The translations under genes and the position numbers were made by a program. Of a stretch of DNA of 64,000 nt, positions 46,204 through 54,447 are shown in pieces (positions within the stretch are counted from its first letter, which is position 1; the number at the start of each line of letters is the position of its first letter). The notes below the pieces were generated by a model, which saw only the letters and a list, made by a program, of their open reading frames with translations, had not been told where the DNA came from and did no database searches. The stretch is from Noviluteimonas caseinilytica (lineage in GTDB: Bacteria > Pseudomonadota > Gammaproteobacteria > Xanthomonadales > Xanthomonadaceae), in NCBI RefSeq assembly GCF_018406605.1, contig NZ_AP024545.1, positions 62,001 to 126,000 on the forward strand. Reading direction: 5' to 3'.

Positions 46204-46280
46204 CGGGGTGTAGCTCAGCCTGGTAGAGCGCTACGTTCGGGACGTAGAAGTCGCAGGTTCAAATCCTGTCTCCCCGACCA
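46204..46280 (+). tRNA. tRNA-Pro (anticodon CGG)
   Basis: A 77-base tRNA with encoded CCA. The acceptor stem begins with C1 pairing G72, the identity pair of bacterial proline tRNAs. The D-arm is GCTC/GAGC, the anticodon stem CTACG/CGTAG with loop TTCGGGA gives anticodon CGG for codon CCG, and the T-arm is GCAGG TTCAAAT CCTGT. Position 6 opposite 67 is a T-T mismatch in the acceptor stem. It reads the most used proline codon of a GC-rich genome. The antisense strand gives a spurious peptide ending GETGFEPATSTSRT, a familiar artefact of this tRNA. Confidence 0.97.
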
Positions 46281-46316
46281 ATCGATTCAAGCAAGCCGAT
46301 CCAAGTGTTCCGACCA

Positions 46317-46339
46317 GGCCCGCCTCGCGCGGGCCTTTT
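46317..46339 (+). terminator. Intrinsic terminator after tRNA-Pro
   Basis: A 7-bp GC stem (GGCCCGC and GCGGGCC) with a 5-base loop and a TTTT tail, 36 bases after the CCA end. Confidence 0.88.
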
Positions 46340-46434
46340 CGTGTCTGCAAGCCTGCGTGGAGCAAGTGACCGCGCGGCGTGGCACTCTGCGCGACGTCGG
46401 CGCTTCCCGCCGCCTTCCGGACTGGAGCGCTTGC

Positions 46435-46959
46435 ATGGACCGCATCGTGTTCGTTGGCGTGCTGGCGGTCTGGCTTGCGGGGTGTTCGGGCCCGGCGCCC
46501 GCGCCGCCGCCCGCGGCCGAACCCGGGATCACGCCGATCGTGGGGCGCAGTGCCGCCACGAATATCGCGATGAACCTCCACGTCCAGAAACTGATTCGCG
46601 AGGGCAAACTGGACGAGGCGCTTTCGGACCTGGAATCGACCCTTCCCGGCCACCTCGCCCTCATGCATTGGGCCGAGCCCGTGATGCCCGCGAGCGACGT
46701 CTATTTCCGCCTCCGCGACCGCGACCTGCGCAGCCTGAAGCAGCATTGGCTGGAACATCCCCCCTACTTCGTCCCCGACGAACTCATCGCCTACATCGAC
46801 GCCGCGTGCGCGCGCCTCGGAGACTGCGTGCAAGGCAGCATCCGCCCGCTCCACACCCAAGCCGACATGGACGCCGACATCGCGCGCGCTGCCAACACGC
46901 GAAGCGCATCGCCGCCGGCACAGTCGAGACCAGACGCCATACGGCACGTGCCCGACTGA
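46435..46959 (+). CDS. Putative lipoprotein of unknown function
   Basis: A 174-residue lipoprotein: MDRIVFVGVLAVWLAGC with lipobox LAGC, then a proline-rich linker and a helical domain including NLHVQKLIREGKLDEALSDL, which resembles a single TPR-like hairpin. The start is the ATG giving the signal peptide at the N-terminus; upstream in-frame ATGs would bury it. It is convergent with the TPR lipoprotein at 46969, ending nine bases from it. No known family is recognised. Confidence 0.7.
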   Translation: MDRIVFVGVLAVWLAGCSGPAPAPPPAAEPGITPIVGRSAATNIAMNLHVQKLIREGKLDEALSDLESTLPGHLALMHWAEPVMPASDVYFRLRDRDLRSLKQHWLEHPPYFVPDELIAYIDAACARLGDCVQGSIRPLHTQADMDADIARAANTRSASPPAQSRPDAIRHVPD

Positions 46960-46968
46960 CGCCTTCCC

Positions 46969-48330
46969 TCACTTCTCCGGATGCGCGAAATGCTGCGGCC
47001 GCGCCGGCGGAATCTCGGGCGACATGATCGAGAAGGACGATTCCACCGCCAGTTGCGTCTGGTAGTAGTACTTCCCCGTCGGCTTGCCGTCGGCCATGAA
47101 ATCGATGCGCACGCGGCGCGGTTCGCCGATCACGTAGATCTCCTTGCCGAGGAGGATCTGTTCCGGCCCGGGGCCGAAGTTGATGCGCCAGTCTTCCTGC
47201 ACTTCCGGCGAGATCGACAGCGACAGGTTGCGCGGGTCGCGATAGTCGAGCTCGGAACTCAGGTACTGGATGCCCGCGCTGCGGCCCTGCGATTTCACCT
47301 GCATGCGGTACACGCCGAACAGGCCGTCGCGGTCGCCGCGTTCGCCCGCTTCGGCCGCGCGCTGGATCGCGTCCGGCACCGAGCGCGCCGCCATGCGGCC
47401 CGTCAGGAACGCCTCGCGCGCGACGCCCTGCCCGTAGGGAAATGGACCGCACATGTCGATGTACGCGTCGACCGGGTCGCGCACCGTCTTCGCCGCCGCT
47501 TCGTACGTCGCTTCCGCGTCCGGTTCGTCCGCGCTCACCTGCATCGACCACAGGCGCGTGAGCGCAGCGCCCTCGGTCGCCTGCGCAATGCCGTAATCCA
47601 TCAGCGCGCGGGCGCGCCGGGCTTCCTCGACGGCCGCCTTCGGGTTGTCGCGCGAACACAGCAGGAACTGCGCGAAGTTGCCGTGGTGCCAGGCGTTGTC
47701 GCCCGCGTAGGCCATGGCGTCGCGGTAGATGCGCTCGGCGGTGTCCGCGTCGCCCTTCCAACGGTACGCCTGGATGCGGCATTGGTCGGCGGCCAGCCGT
47801 TGGCCCGCGCTGAGGTCCTTGCGCGTGGCGGCGATGTCGCACTCCTGCATCGCGTCCTGCCAGCGGTCCTGTTCGAGGCGGAGGTTGCCGCGGTTGATGC
47901 GCAACCAGGGATTGGCATCGCCGCCGCGCGCTTGCGCGCGCGCGAGTGCGGCGTCGGCGTCGTCCAGGCGCCCCATGTTCGTGAGGAGATGGCCGCGCAG
48001 CACATCGACGTTCGGATCTTGCGGCGCGAGTTTCCCGGCGCGGTCCAGCGCGTCCGCGGCGCGTTCGAAGGTGCCGTGCGCGAACGTGTCGCCACTGATG
48101 TAGCCGGCCTTGAGGTAGTAGCGCGCGTACTGGATCCAGGCGTCCGACGAATCGGGATGCGCCGCCAGCCAGGCATCGAGCGCGGCGGGCACGTCCTGGA
48201 TCGAACCGCCCATGCCGCCCGATTCGTCCAGGCGCGCGGTGATGCGTTCGAGGGACTGCGGTTCGGTCGTGGCTTGCGCCGAACAGGCGCACAGCATCGC
48301 GCCCAGCACCCATGGCATTCCTTGCTTCAT
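46969..48330 (-). CDS. TPR lipoprotein (paralogue A)
   Basis: A 453-residue exported protein with a lipoprotein-like signal (MKQGMPWVLGAMLCAC) followed by an N-terminal TPR region (about residues 30-300; DAWLAAHPDSSDAWIQYARY is a typical repeat) and a C-terminal domain with ISPEVQEDWRINFGP. It is clearly homologous, over its whole length, to the protein at 49341-50672; shared blocks include HGNFAQFLLC and RRARALMDYGIA. The two paralogues flank a DUF5694-type gene on the other strand. No enzymatic motif; likely a protein-interaction scaffold at the outer membrane. Confidence 0.82.
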   Translation of the reverse strand: MKQGMPWVLGAMLCACSAQATTEPQSLERITARLDESGGMGGSIQDVPAALDAWLAAHPDSSDAWIQYARYYLKAGYISGDTFAHGTFERAADALDRAGKLAPQDPNVDVLRGHLLTNMGRLDDADAALARAQARGGDANPWLRINRGNLRLEQDRWQDAMQECDIAATRKDLSAGQRLAADQCRIQAYRWKGDADTAERIYRDAMAYAGDNAWHHGNFAQFLLCSRDNPKAAVEEARRARALMDYGIAQATEGAALTRLWSMQVSADEPDAEATYEAAAKTVRDPVDAYIDMCGPFPYGQGVAREAFLTGRMAARSVPDAIQRAAEAGERGDRDGLFGVYRMQVKSQGRSAGIQYLSSELDYRDPRNLSLSISPEVQEDWRINFGPGPEQILLGKEIYVIGEPRRVRIDFMADGKPTGKYYYQTQLAVESSFSIMSPEIPPARPQHFAHPEK

Positions 48331-48460
48331 CGTCGATTCCCCTGCGTCCTGCGGCGGACGGGGGAATGATGCCGCTTTGCCGGGGGGCGTTAAACCCCGG
48401 CGCACGCCCCTGCATCCGACTTGCGGGCCGTCCGCCCTGGCGAAGGAAGGAAACCGATCG

Positions 48461-49327
48461 ATGCGTGGAGTGAATGGACGTTTTGCGCTGGCGCTCGCCG
48501 CCGCGACCCTGGTGGCCTCCGTCGCGTGCATCGCGGCGCCCGCGCAGGCCACGGACCCGCAGCCCGACGCGGATTTCCTGTTCGTCGGCAGCTTCCACAT
48601 GAACAACCCGGGCCGCGACGTGCACAACACGCACGCCGACGACGTGCTCAGTGCCAAGCGCCAACGCGAGATCGCCGAGGTCGCACGCCTGATCGCGCGG
48701 TTCAAGCCGACGAAGATCATGGTGGAAGCCGACACCACGTCGCAGGCGAAACTGGATCAATCGTTCGCGCAGTCGTGCCAAGGCAAGCGCCCGCTGACGC
48801 GCAACGAAACCGAGCAACTCGGCTTCCGCATTGCGTGCGACCAGAAACTGAAGGGCGTGGTGGCCGTCGACTGGAACGACATGGGCCCGATCAAGGACGA
48901 GGCGAGCGTCGATTTCCCGGCCGCCATCGAGCGCCATGGCCAGCAGGCGCAATACGAACGCGACAAGGCGATCGGCAAGGCTGTGAACGACGTGGACCAG
49001 CACACGCTCGACACCGGCACGATCGGCGACATGCTGCTGCGGCTCAATTCACCCGAATGGCTGCGCGCGAATGCGCAGGCCTACTTCCGCATCGGCCTTT
49101 ACGGCACCGAGGAAGATGCGATCGGCCGGAACTGGGACATGCTCTGGTACGGCCGCAACCTCACGATCTTCAACAACATCGTGCGCCGCACCGAACCCGG
49201 TGACCGCGTGCTGGTGCTCTACGGCGCGGGCCACGGCAACTGGTTGCGCCAGCTGGCGACCGATTCGGGCAAGTACCGCGTGGAAGACACGCAGCGCTGG
49301 CTGAAGGACGACGCGCCGACGCAGTGA
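48461..49327 (+). CDS. Exported DUF5694-type protein (TraB/GumN-like fold)
   Basis: A 288-residue protein with a signal peptide (about residues 1-29, ending APAQA). The core begins FLFVGSFHMNNPGRDVHN and includes IMVEADTTSQ, and ends with VLVLYGAGHGNWLRQLA. The early G-S-F-H and late G-A-G-H motifs recall the TraB/GumN/Tiki hydrolase fold. Family name is from memory; substrate unknown. It is encoded alone, between two convergent or divergent paralogous TPR lipoproteins, which suggests a shared periplasmic role. Confidence 0.8.
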   Translation: MRGVNGRFALALAAATLVASVACIAAPAQATDPQPDADFLFVGSFHMNNPGRDVHNTHADDVLSAKRQREIAEVARLIARFKPTKIMVEADTTSQAKLDQSFAQSCQGKRPLTRNETEQLGFRIACDQKLKGVVAVDWNDMGPIKDEASVDFPAAIERHGQQAQYERDKAIGKAVNDVDQHTLDTGTIGDMLLRLNSPEWLRANAQAYFRIGLYGTEEDAIGRNWDMLWYGRNLTIFNNIVRRTEPGDRVLVLYGAGHGNWLRQLATDSGKYRVEDTQRWLKDDAPTQ

Positions 49328-49340
49328 GGTCGCCTGCGCC

Positions 49341-50672
49341 TCAGCGTGTCGCTTCCGGCTTGTCGCCCGCCCACAGGATCGACTGCGGCGCATCCACCCG
49401 CATGCGGGTCGCGTAGGTGGCCGGCGTGCCGCCCGTGTCGATCCGGATGCGGTGCGGTTCGCCGATGACGCGGATCTCCTGGCCCATCAACGCCTTGTCC
49501 GCGCTGGTGCCGTAGGTCTTGCGCCATTGGGCCTGCACATCGTCGGTCACCCACAACGTCAGGCCGTCGGCACCGCGTGCGTCCGGCGCCGAGCCGAGCA
49601 TCAGGACATCGCCTTCGCGCGCCTGCGACTGCACGCGCATGCGGTAGACGCCGAGCAGGTTCGAATTGTCGCGGTGCTCCTCGGCATACATCGCGGCGCT
49701 GATCGCATCCACCTCCGACGCATCGGGCAACACGCCGGCCTTGATGGCCTTGCGCACCAGGTCGCGCGTTGCCGGGCTTTCGTAGCAGGCCGACAGGTAG
49801 GCTTCGACCGGTTGCGGCGAGAGCTTGCTCGCTGCATCGAACGTGGCCGCTGCGACCGTGCTTGCGCCCTCGGCGAGCTGCATCGACCACGCGCGCACCT
49901 GCGCGGCTGCCTCCGTCTTGCGCGCGATGCCGTAGTCCATCAGCGCGCGTGCGCGCCGCACTTCGACCAGCGCCGACTTCGGATCGTCGCGTTCGCACAA
50001 CAGGAATTGCGCGAAGTTGCCATGCAGCCAGGCGTCATCGTCGGCGTACAGGAGCTGCTGGCGGAACAAGTGCTCCGTCATGGCCAGGTCGCCTTGCGCC
50101 CAGTACGCATCGCGACGGCATTCGTCGGCGACCAGGCGCTGCAGCGGGCTCAGGTTCTTGCGCGCCGCGACGTTGTCGCAATCGCGCTTGGCATCGGTGG
50201 TGCGGCCCTGGTGCTGGTGGAACTCGGCGCGATACAGGCGGAACCACGGGCTGGCGTCGGCGCCGTGCTGTTCGGCGCGCGCGAAGATCGTTTCGGCATC
50301 GTCCGTCCAGCCCAGCAGGTCGACGACGTGGCCGCGGACGGTATCGATGTCCGGATCACCCGGCGCGAGTTTCTCGGCGCGATCGAGCGCGTTGTAGGCC
50401 GCGACGAGTGCATCGTCCTCGTAGACGCGACCGTAGCGATGTCCGGACTTGAGGTGGTACCGGGCGTACTGGATCCAGGCCTCGGCCGAGTCCGGATGCT
50501 GCTTGAGCCAGGCATCCAGCGCTGCGGGGATGCCTTCCAGCGATCTGCCGGCGCCGCCGGGGACATCCATGCGGGCCGTGATGCTGGCGAGGGATTCGAT
50601 GGGTGGGGGCGGTTCGACCGCCGTGCATGCACACACCATGCTGGCCAGCAGCCAGCCGATCGCCTGCTTCAT
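49341..50672 (-). CDS. TPR lipoprotein (paralogue B)
   Basis: A 443-residue paralogue of the protein at 46969-48330: signal peptide ending SMVCAC, TPR region with DAWLKQHPDSAEAWIQYARY, ALDRAEKLAPGDPDIDTVRGH and HGNFAQFLLC, and a C-terminal beta-rich domain with VTDDVQAQWRKTYG. Both keep the same domain order and near-equal length, so they arose by duplication. The stop is 13 bases from the stop of the convergent DUF5694 gene. Function unknown; an assembly or binding role in the envelope is inferred from TPRs and lipidation. Confidence 0.82.
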   Translation of the reverse strand: MKQAIGWLLASMVCACTAVEPPPPIESLASITARMDVPGGAGRSLEGIPAALDAWLKQHPDSAEAWIQYARYHLKSGHRYGRVYEDDALVAAYNALDRAEKLAPGDPDIDTVRGHVVDLLGWTDDAETIFARAEQHGADASPWFRLYRAEFHQHQGRTTDAKRDCDNVAARKNLSPLQRLVADECRRDAYWAQGDLAMTEHLFRQQLLYADDDAWLHGNFAQFLLCERDDPKSALVEVRRARALMDYGIARKTEAAAQVRAWSMQLAEGASTVAAATFDAASKLSPQPVEAYLSACYESPATRDLVRKAIKAGVLPDASEVDAISAAMYAEEHRDNSNLLGVYRMRVQSQAREGDVLMLGSAPDARGADGLTLWVTDDVQAQWRKTYGTSADKALMGQEIRVIGEPHRIRIDTGGTPATYATRMRVDAPQSILWAGDKPEATR

Positions 50673-50725
50673 GCCCGACTCCCCTGCGTCCTCATCCGGG
50701 ACGCGAGGGAATCATGCCGCAGTTC

Positions 50726-51028
50726 TCAGCCCTTCGAGCGCTTGCCACCGGCGGACGGACGCGCCGGCTGGGTGCTCGCCTGGTTCGGGGCGCCGTCGAG
50801 CTTCTTGAGGGTGTGGGTCACGCCCAGCACTTCGATCTTGCCGCCGGCCTTGCGGAAGGCGTCGATGTCCTCGGCGATGCGCTCGCGCGTGACCTGGCTG
50901 GTCGAGGAGGTCTGCTTGCGCGTGAACAGGTGCTTGGTGTCGCGGCCGTTGCGGCTGTCGGCGGCGGCGCCCGGGGCGGGCGGCGTTGCGGCGGCGGCGC
51001 CGGGCTTGGTGGACTTGCTCGCGGTCAT
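50726..51028 (-). CDS. Small basic protein, SutA-like RNA polymerase-binding motif
   Basis: A 100-residue protein with disordered ends: an alanine/proline/serine-rich N-terminus and a lysine-rich C-terminus. The centre reads VTRERIAEDIDAFRKAGGKI, a pattern I associate with the RNA-polymerase-binding segment of SutA-like proteins of slow-growing Pseudomonas. That link is from memory and not certain. It follows the YkgJ-type gene by 16 bases on the same strand, so they are probably co-transcribed. Confidence 0.6.
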   Translation of the reverse strand: MTASKSTKPGAAAATPPAPGAAADSRNGRDTKHLFTRKQTSSTSQVTRERIAEDIDAFRKAGGKIEVLGVTHTLKKLDGAPNQASTQPARPSAGGKRSKG

Positions 51029-51044
51029 GCGGATCTCCGGTGGG

Positions 51045-51386
51045 TCAATGCAGGATGAGTTCGATGCCGCGTGCGCGCCGTTCCGTGTAATCGGTGCGGA
51101 TCGCGCGGCAATACGGGCCATCCATGGCGAATCGGCGACAGACCTCGGGACGGCCTTCGTAGATCGAGCAGCACATGCGCGCGCCATCGAGGGCCACGCA
51201 CCAGCCCTCCTCGTCGCGCGCCATGACGGTCAGGCCGTCGCGCTCCTCGAGCAGGTGTCCGGGGATGCGATCCTCGGGCTGGACCACCACGGTGAGACGG
51301 CAGCAGACCGCATCGCAGTGGGCACAATCGGCGGCGACACCCGTGTCGGGGGCGTCGAGGTAGGTATCCGGGTGGGGGGTCGACAT
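51045..51386 (-). CDS. YkgJ family cysteine-cluster protein
   Basis: A 113-residue protein with the CxxCxxxCC-type cluster CAHCDAVCC near residue 21, and CC, C and C further on (RMCCSIYEGRPEVCRRF), the layout of the YkgJ/UPF0153 metal-binding family (probably a Zn or Fe-S cluster). The start at 51384-51386 fits the family N-terminus; an ATG 17 codons upstream would add unrelated residues. Function of the family is not established. Confidence 0.85.
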   Translation of the reverse strand: MSTPHPDTYLDAPDTGVAADCAHCDAVCCRLTVVVQPEDRIPGHLLEERDGLTVMARDEEGWCVALDGARMCCSIYEGRPEVCRRFAMDGPYCRAIRTDYTERRARGIELILH

Positions 51387-51552
51387 CCGACGGCAGGCAC
51401 AGGTCCGCGAGGGAGCTGCACGGAGGCTCGGATGCACGGCGCCAGGAAGGCAGCCGAGTGCCGCGGCATTCTACACCCGCAAGGCCGCCTTCACGGCCGG
51501 ACGGGATGAACCATCGCCAGGGAAGCGGGCTTCCCCGGCGATGGAGGGTCGC

Positions 51553-52992
51553 TCAGCGGACCCGGGTCCGGAACTGCTGGTCGGGGCTGGGAGCATGGCA
51601 GCCCCACAGGCCGACGCGATTGCGGTCTTCCACGATCAGGTCGAGGCAGCGATGGGCGCCGGACAGCATGCTGCGGATCGTCCCGTCGTTCGCCACGCCC
51701 CACTGCTGCTCCACGTAAGGCGAGCACGGCCTGGCGCGGACATGCGCCCCCTGCCGGACAAAGGGAAAGCCCTCCACCTGCAGGCACAGCCCGCCCACCA
51801 GGATCCGGCCGTGGCGGAAGGTGAAGCGCTGGTTCGCACCACCGTGGCAGGGCCACGTGATCAGGTTGCCGCCGTTGCGCACGCCGCCTTCGATGTCCAG
51901 GCATTGACCGTTGTTGGCGCTTACCATCAACCGGTTGGTGCGGTTGACCTGCACGACGGAATGGATCAGGCCCGAACCGGGGAAGTCGGCCGCGACGATG
52001 CCGGCGTACTGGATGTGCGCGTTGTTGTTGAGGTAATGCTTCGTGAGCGTGTTGGTGCCTTCGAAGTAGATGGTGCAGAACCACAGCAGGCACGCACCGC
52101 GAGGGAAGTCGGGCCAGTCGTTGAAGAACGGCGTCGCCTTGCCCGTCACCAGGGCGGGCGCCCCCGTGCGCGGATCGCTGTGCCCGCTGGCGACGAAATA
52201 CGGGAACGCACCGCCCGAGCCCGACAGGAAATTGATGAAGGGCGTGACGGCCTGGCCGTTGGTGTTGAAATGGTTCGCGTGGTTGATGTGGGCCTTCACC
52301 TTCTCCCACTTTCCGTACAAGTCCCAGTTCGTGCGGAGGTGGAACGCGTCCTGTCGTTCCAGGTGCTCCCTGAAGCCGATTCCCTCGAACGGGTCGCGGT
52401 CCGTGACGGTGTAGTTCCGCAGCATCACCATTTTCCCGCGCAGCGATCCCAGCGGCGCGTTCTCCTTCGCGCCAATGGCGAAGTGGTGTTTGTAGTTGAA
52501 GTAGTAGTTGTAGATCGTCTCCCGGAACGAACGCGTATTGCCCGCCGCGGTGTGTTCGTCGTCCTTGACGCGGACCAGCACGGTCTCGGTCGGGTTTTCT
52601 CGCAGGAACCGCACGACGGCGTTCAACGCATCGTCCAGCTTCTGGTGCTGGTAGAAGGCACCGTGGTGCAGGTACAGATTGTTGCGGTAGTGCCGCGTGC
52701 GCAGGTCCAAAAACCGGATCCCCGCATTGAGCTGCTGCGGGATCGTCAACGTCTGGTTCTCGACGATCCACCCGCCGTGACGCGCGGCGGACCCATGCGT
52801 CCCCGGGAGGGTGATCATGCTGAGCGGCGTCTTGTCGTCGAGCGTCGCCATCCAGCGGCTTTGCAAGGGGAGGTCGTCGTAGTCGTGGTAGTAGGCGTTG
52901 TCCCAGTGGGCGGCGGCCTGCCCGACGGGCAGGCACGCCAGGCACGACAACGCCAGCGCGGCGCCGGCATGGCGCATCGAAAGTCGGAACAT
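51553..52992 (-). CDS. Secreted phosphatidylinositol-specific phospholipase C with ricin lectin domain
   Basis: A 479-residue exported protein. Signal peptide about 1-28; PI-PLC X domain about 35-330 with the two catalytic histidines in TLPGTHGSAA (H66) and NLYLHHGAFYQ (H109 or H110), plus FLDLRTR. The C-terminal third (about 350-479) is a ricin-type beta-trefoil with three QxW-like repeats (QRF, QQW, QQF) and paired cysteine motifs such as GQCLDIEGG. The enzyme would cleave phosphatidylinositol or GPI anchors, which bacteria mostly lack, so eukaryotic membranes or other phospholipids are the likely targets. It is monocistronic, with a GGAG ribosome-binding site. Confidence 0.88.
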   Translation of the reverse strand: MFRLSMRHAGAALALSCLACLPVGQAAAHWDNAYYHDYDDLPLQSRWMATLDDKTPLSMITLPGTHGSAARHGGWIVENQTLTIPQQLNAGIRFLDLRTRHYRNNLYLHHGAFYQHQKLDDALNAVVRFLRENPTETVLVRVKDDEHTAAGNTRSFRETIYNYYFNYKHHFAIGAKENAPLGSLRGKMVMLRNYTVTDRDPFEGIGFREHLERQDAFHLRTNWDLYGKWEKVKAHINHANHFNTNGQAVTPFINFLSGSGGAFPYFVASGHSDPRTGAPALVTGKATPFFNDWPDFPRGACLLWFCTIYFEGTNTLTKHYLNNNAHIQYAGIVAADFPGSGLIHSVVQVNRTNRLMVSANNGQCLDIEGGVRNGGNLITWPCHGGANQRFTFRHGRILVGGLCLQVEGFPFVRQGAHVRARPCSPYVEQQWGVANDGTIRSMLSGAHRCLDLIVEDRNRVGLWGCHAPSPDQQFRTRVR

Positions 52993-53163
52993 GTGGGCAC
53001 TCCAGGGCAGACGCGGAATGCGTCGCGGCGCGCACCTTAGGCGGTGGCGCACCTCGCACCGAGGAGAATGTTCGCTGCTTCGCAGCAGGCTTTTGCCGCA
53101 TGGCTCAGCGGTGCTGGCCGAACGCGCCCGTGAAACGCGAGTGCGGTTGCGCGACCCGGGGCA

Positions 53164-54447
53164 TCAGCCCCCGAGGCGATCGCGCAGGTCCTTCAGTCGC
53201 AGATCCCCTGCCCCGCCCGGCGACGTGCGCGCCGCGAGGCTTTCCTGCGGATCGCCCGCGGACCAGCGCGCAGGATCGGCCGCCTGCTTGTACGCATCGC
53301 GGAACGGCATGCCCTGCTTCGCGAGATCCACGGCGAGGTCGGTCGCGTACATCGAAGGTTCGAGCGCCGCCTGCATGCGCTCGCTGTTCCAGTCGAGGTT
53401 GCGCAGCAGGTCGGGCAGTAGCGACAGCGCGCCGAGGCCCTTGCCGAAGCCATGGAACAGCGCGCCCTTGGTGATCTGCAGGTCGCGGTGGTAACCGCCC
53501 GGCAGCGACAGCAGGTGTTCGATCTCCGTGCGCGCGGCGGCGACGCTCGCGTACGTGCCGCGCATCAACTCCACGACATCGGGATTGCGCTTGTTCGGCA
53601 TGATCGAACTGCCCGTCGTGTACTGCGACGGCAAGCGCACGAATCCGAACTCGGCGCTGGTGAACAGGCTCAGGTCCCACGCGAGGCGGCGCAGGTCGAG
53701 CATCGCGCTGTTCAAGGCTTCGAGCGCGGCGAGTTCGAACTTGCCGCGCGAAAGCTGCGCATACAACGGCGACACCTGCAGGCGGCCGAAGCCGAGCGCC
53801 TGCGTCGCGTGGTCGCGCGCGAGCGGCAGGTTGACACCGTACCCGGCGGCCGTGCCGAGCGGATTGGCGTCGACCCACGCGAGCGTGTCGGCGGCGCGAC
53901 GCGCGTTGTCGATGAAGGCCTCGGCCCATCCCGCCCACCACATGCCGACGGACGAAACGACGGCACGTTGCAGATGCGTGTAGCCGGGCATCGGAATGCC
54001 CTGCTCCGCTCCTGCACGATCCAGCGCAACCGTGGCGACTTCGCGGCACAACGCCTGCACGCGTTCGAGTTTTTCCTTCAGCCACAGGCGCGTGGCGACG
54101 AGCACCTGGTCGTTGCGGCTGCGGCCAGTGTGGATGCGGCGGCCGGTGTCGCCGAGGCGTTCGGTGAGGCGCGCTTCGATGGCGGAATGGCCGTCTTCGA
54201 ACGTCTCGTCGAGCACGAACGCGCCGCTGCGGAAATCCTCCGCGAGCGTGGCGAGTTCGCGCTCCAGCACCACCAGTTCGTCCGCCGACAGCACGCCGAT
54301 GCGCTGCAGGCCCTGCGCGTGCGCGCGGCTGGCGACGATGTCGTGCTGGAAGAATTCACGATCCAGGATCACGTCGTCGCCTGCGAGGAACGCCTGGATG
54401 CCCGAGTCCACGGTGACGCCCGGCTTCTGCCACAACAGGTCGCTCAT
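53164..54447 (-). CDS. argH: Argininosuccinate lyase
   Basis: A 427-residue member of the fumarase/aspartase superfamily that splits argininosuccinate into arginine and fumarate. The signature GSSIMPNKRNPDV holds the catalytic serine and the mobile loop; HTGRSRNDQV and GYTHLQRA are the other conserved blocks. It is the last gene of the arg operon here and overlaps the argC stop by 4 bases. A GGGGC/GCCCC hairpin surrounds its stop codon, without a T tail. Confidence 0.95.
   Translation of the reverse strand: MSDLLWQKPGVTVDSGIQAFLAGDDVILDREFFQHDIVASRAHAQGLQRIGVLSADELVVLERELATLAEDFRSGAFVLDETFEDGHSAIEARLTERLGDTGRRIHTGRSRNDQVLVATRLWLKEKLERVQALCREVATVALDRAGAEQGIPMPGYTHLQRAVVSSVGMWWAGWAEAFIDNARRAADTLAWVDANPLGTAAGYGVNLPLARDHATQALGFGRLQVSPLYAQLSRGKFELAALEALNSAMLDLRRLAWDLSLFTSAEFGFVRLPSQYTTGSSIMPNKRNPDVVELMRGTYASVAAARTEIEHLLSLPGGYHRDLQITKGALFHGFGKGLGALSLLPDLLRNLDWNSERMQAALEPSMYATDLAVDLAKQGMPFRDAYKQAADPARWSAGDPQESLAARTSPGGAGDLRLKDLRDRLGG

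Noticed and set aside
46231..46947. Minus-strand frame ending in GETGFEPATSTSRT
   Set aside because: This ending is the antisense translation of tRNA-Pro, a common mis-annotation; the plus-strand lipoprotein explains the region.
52993..53163. Gap between argH and the PI-PLC gene checked for a small gene or RNA
   Set aside because: Only a short GCTGC/GCAGC hairpin and the PI-PLC ribosome-binding site are visible; no supported feature.
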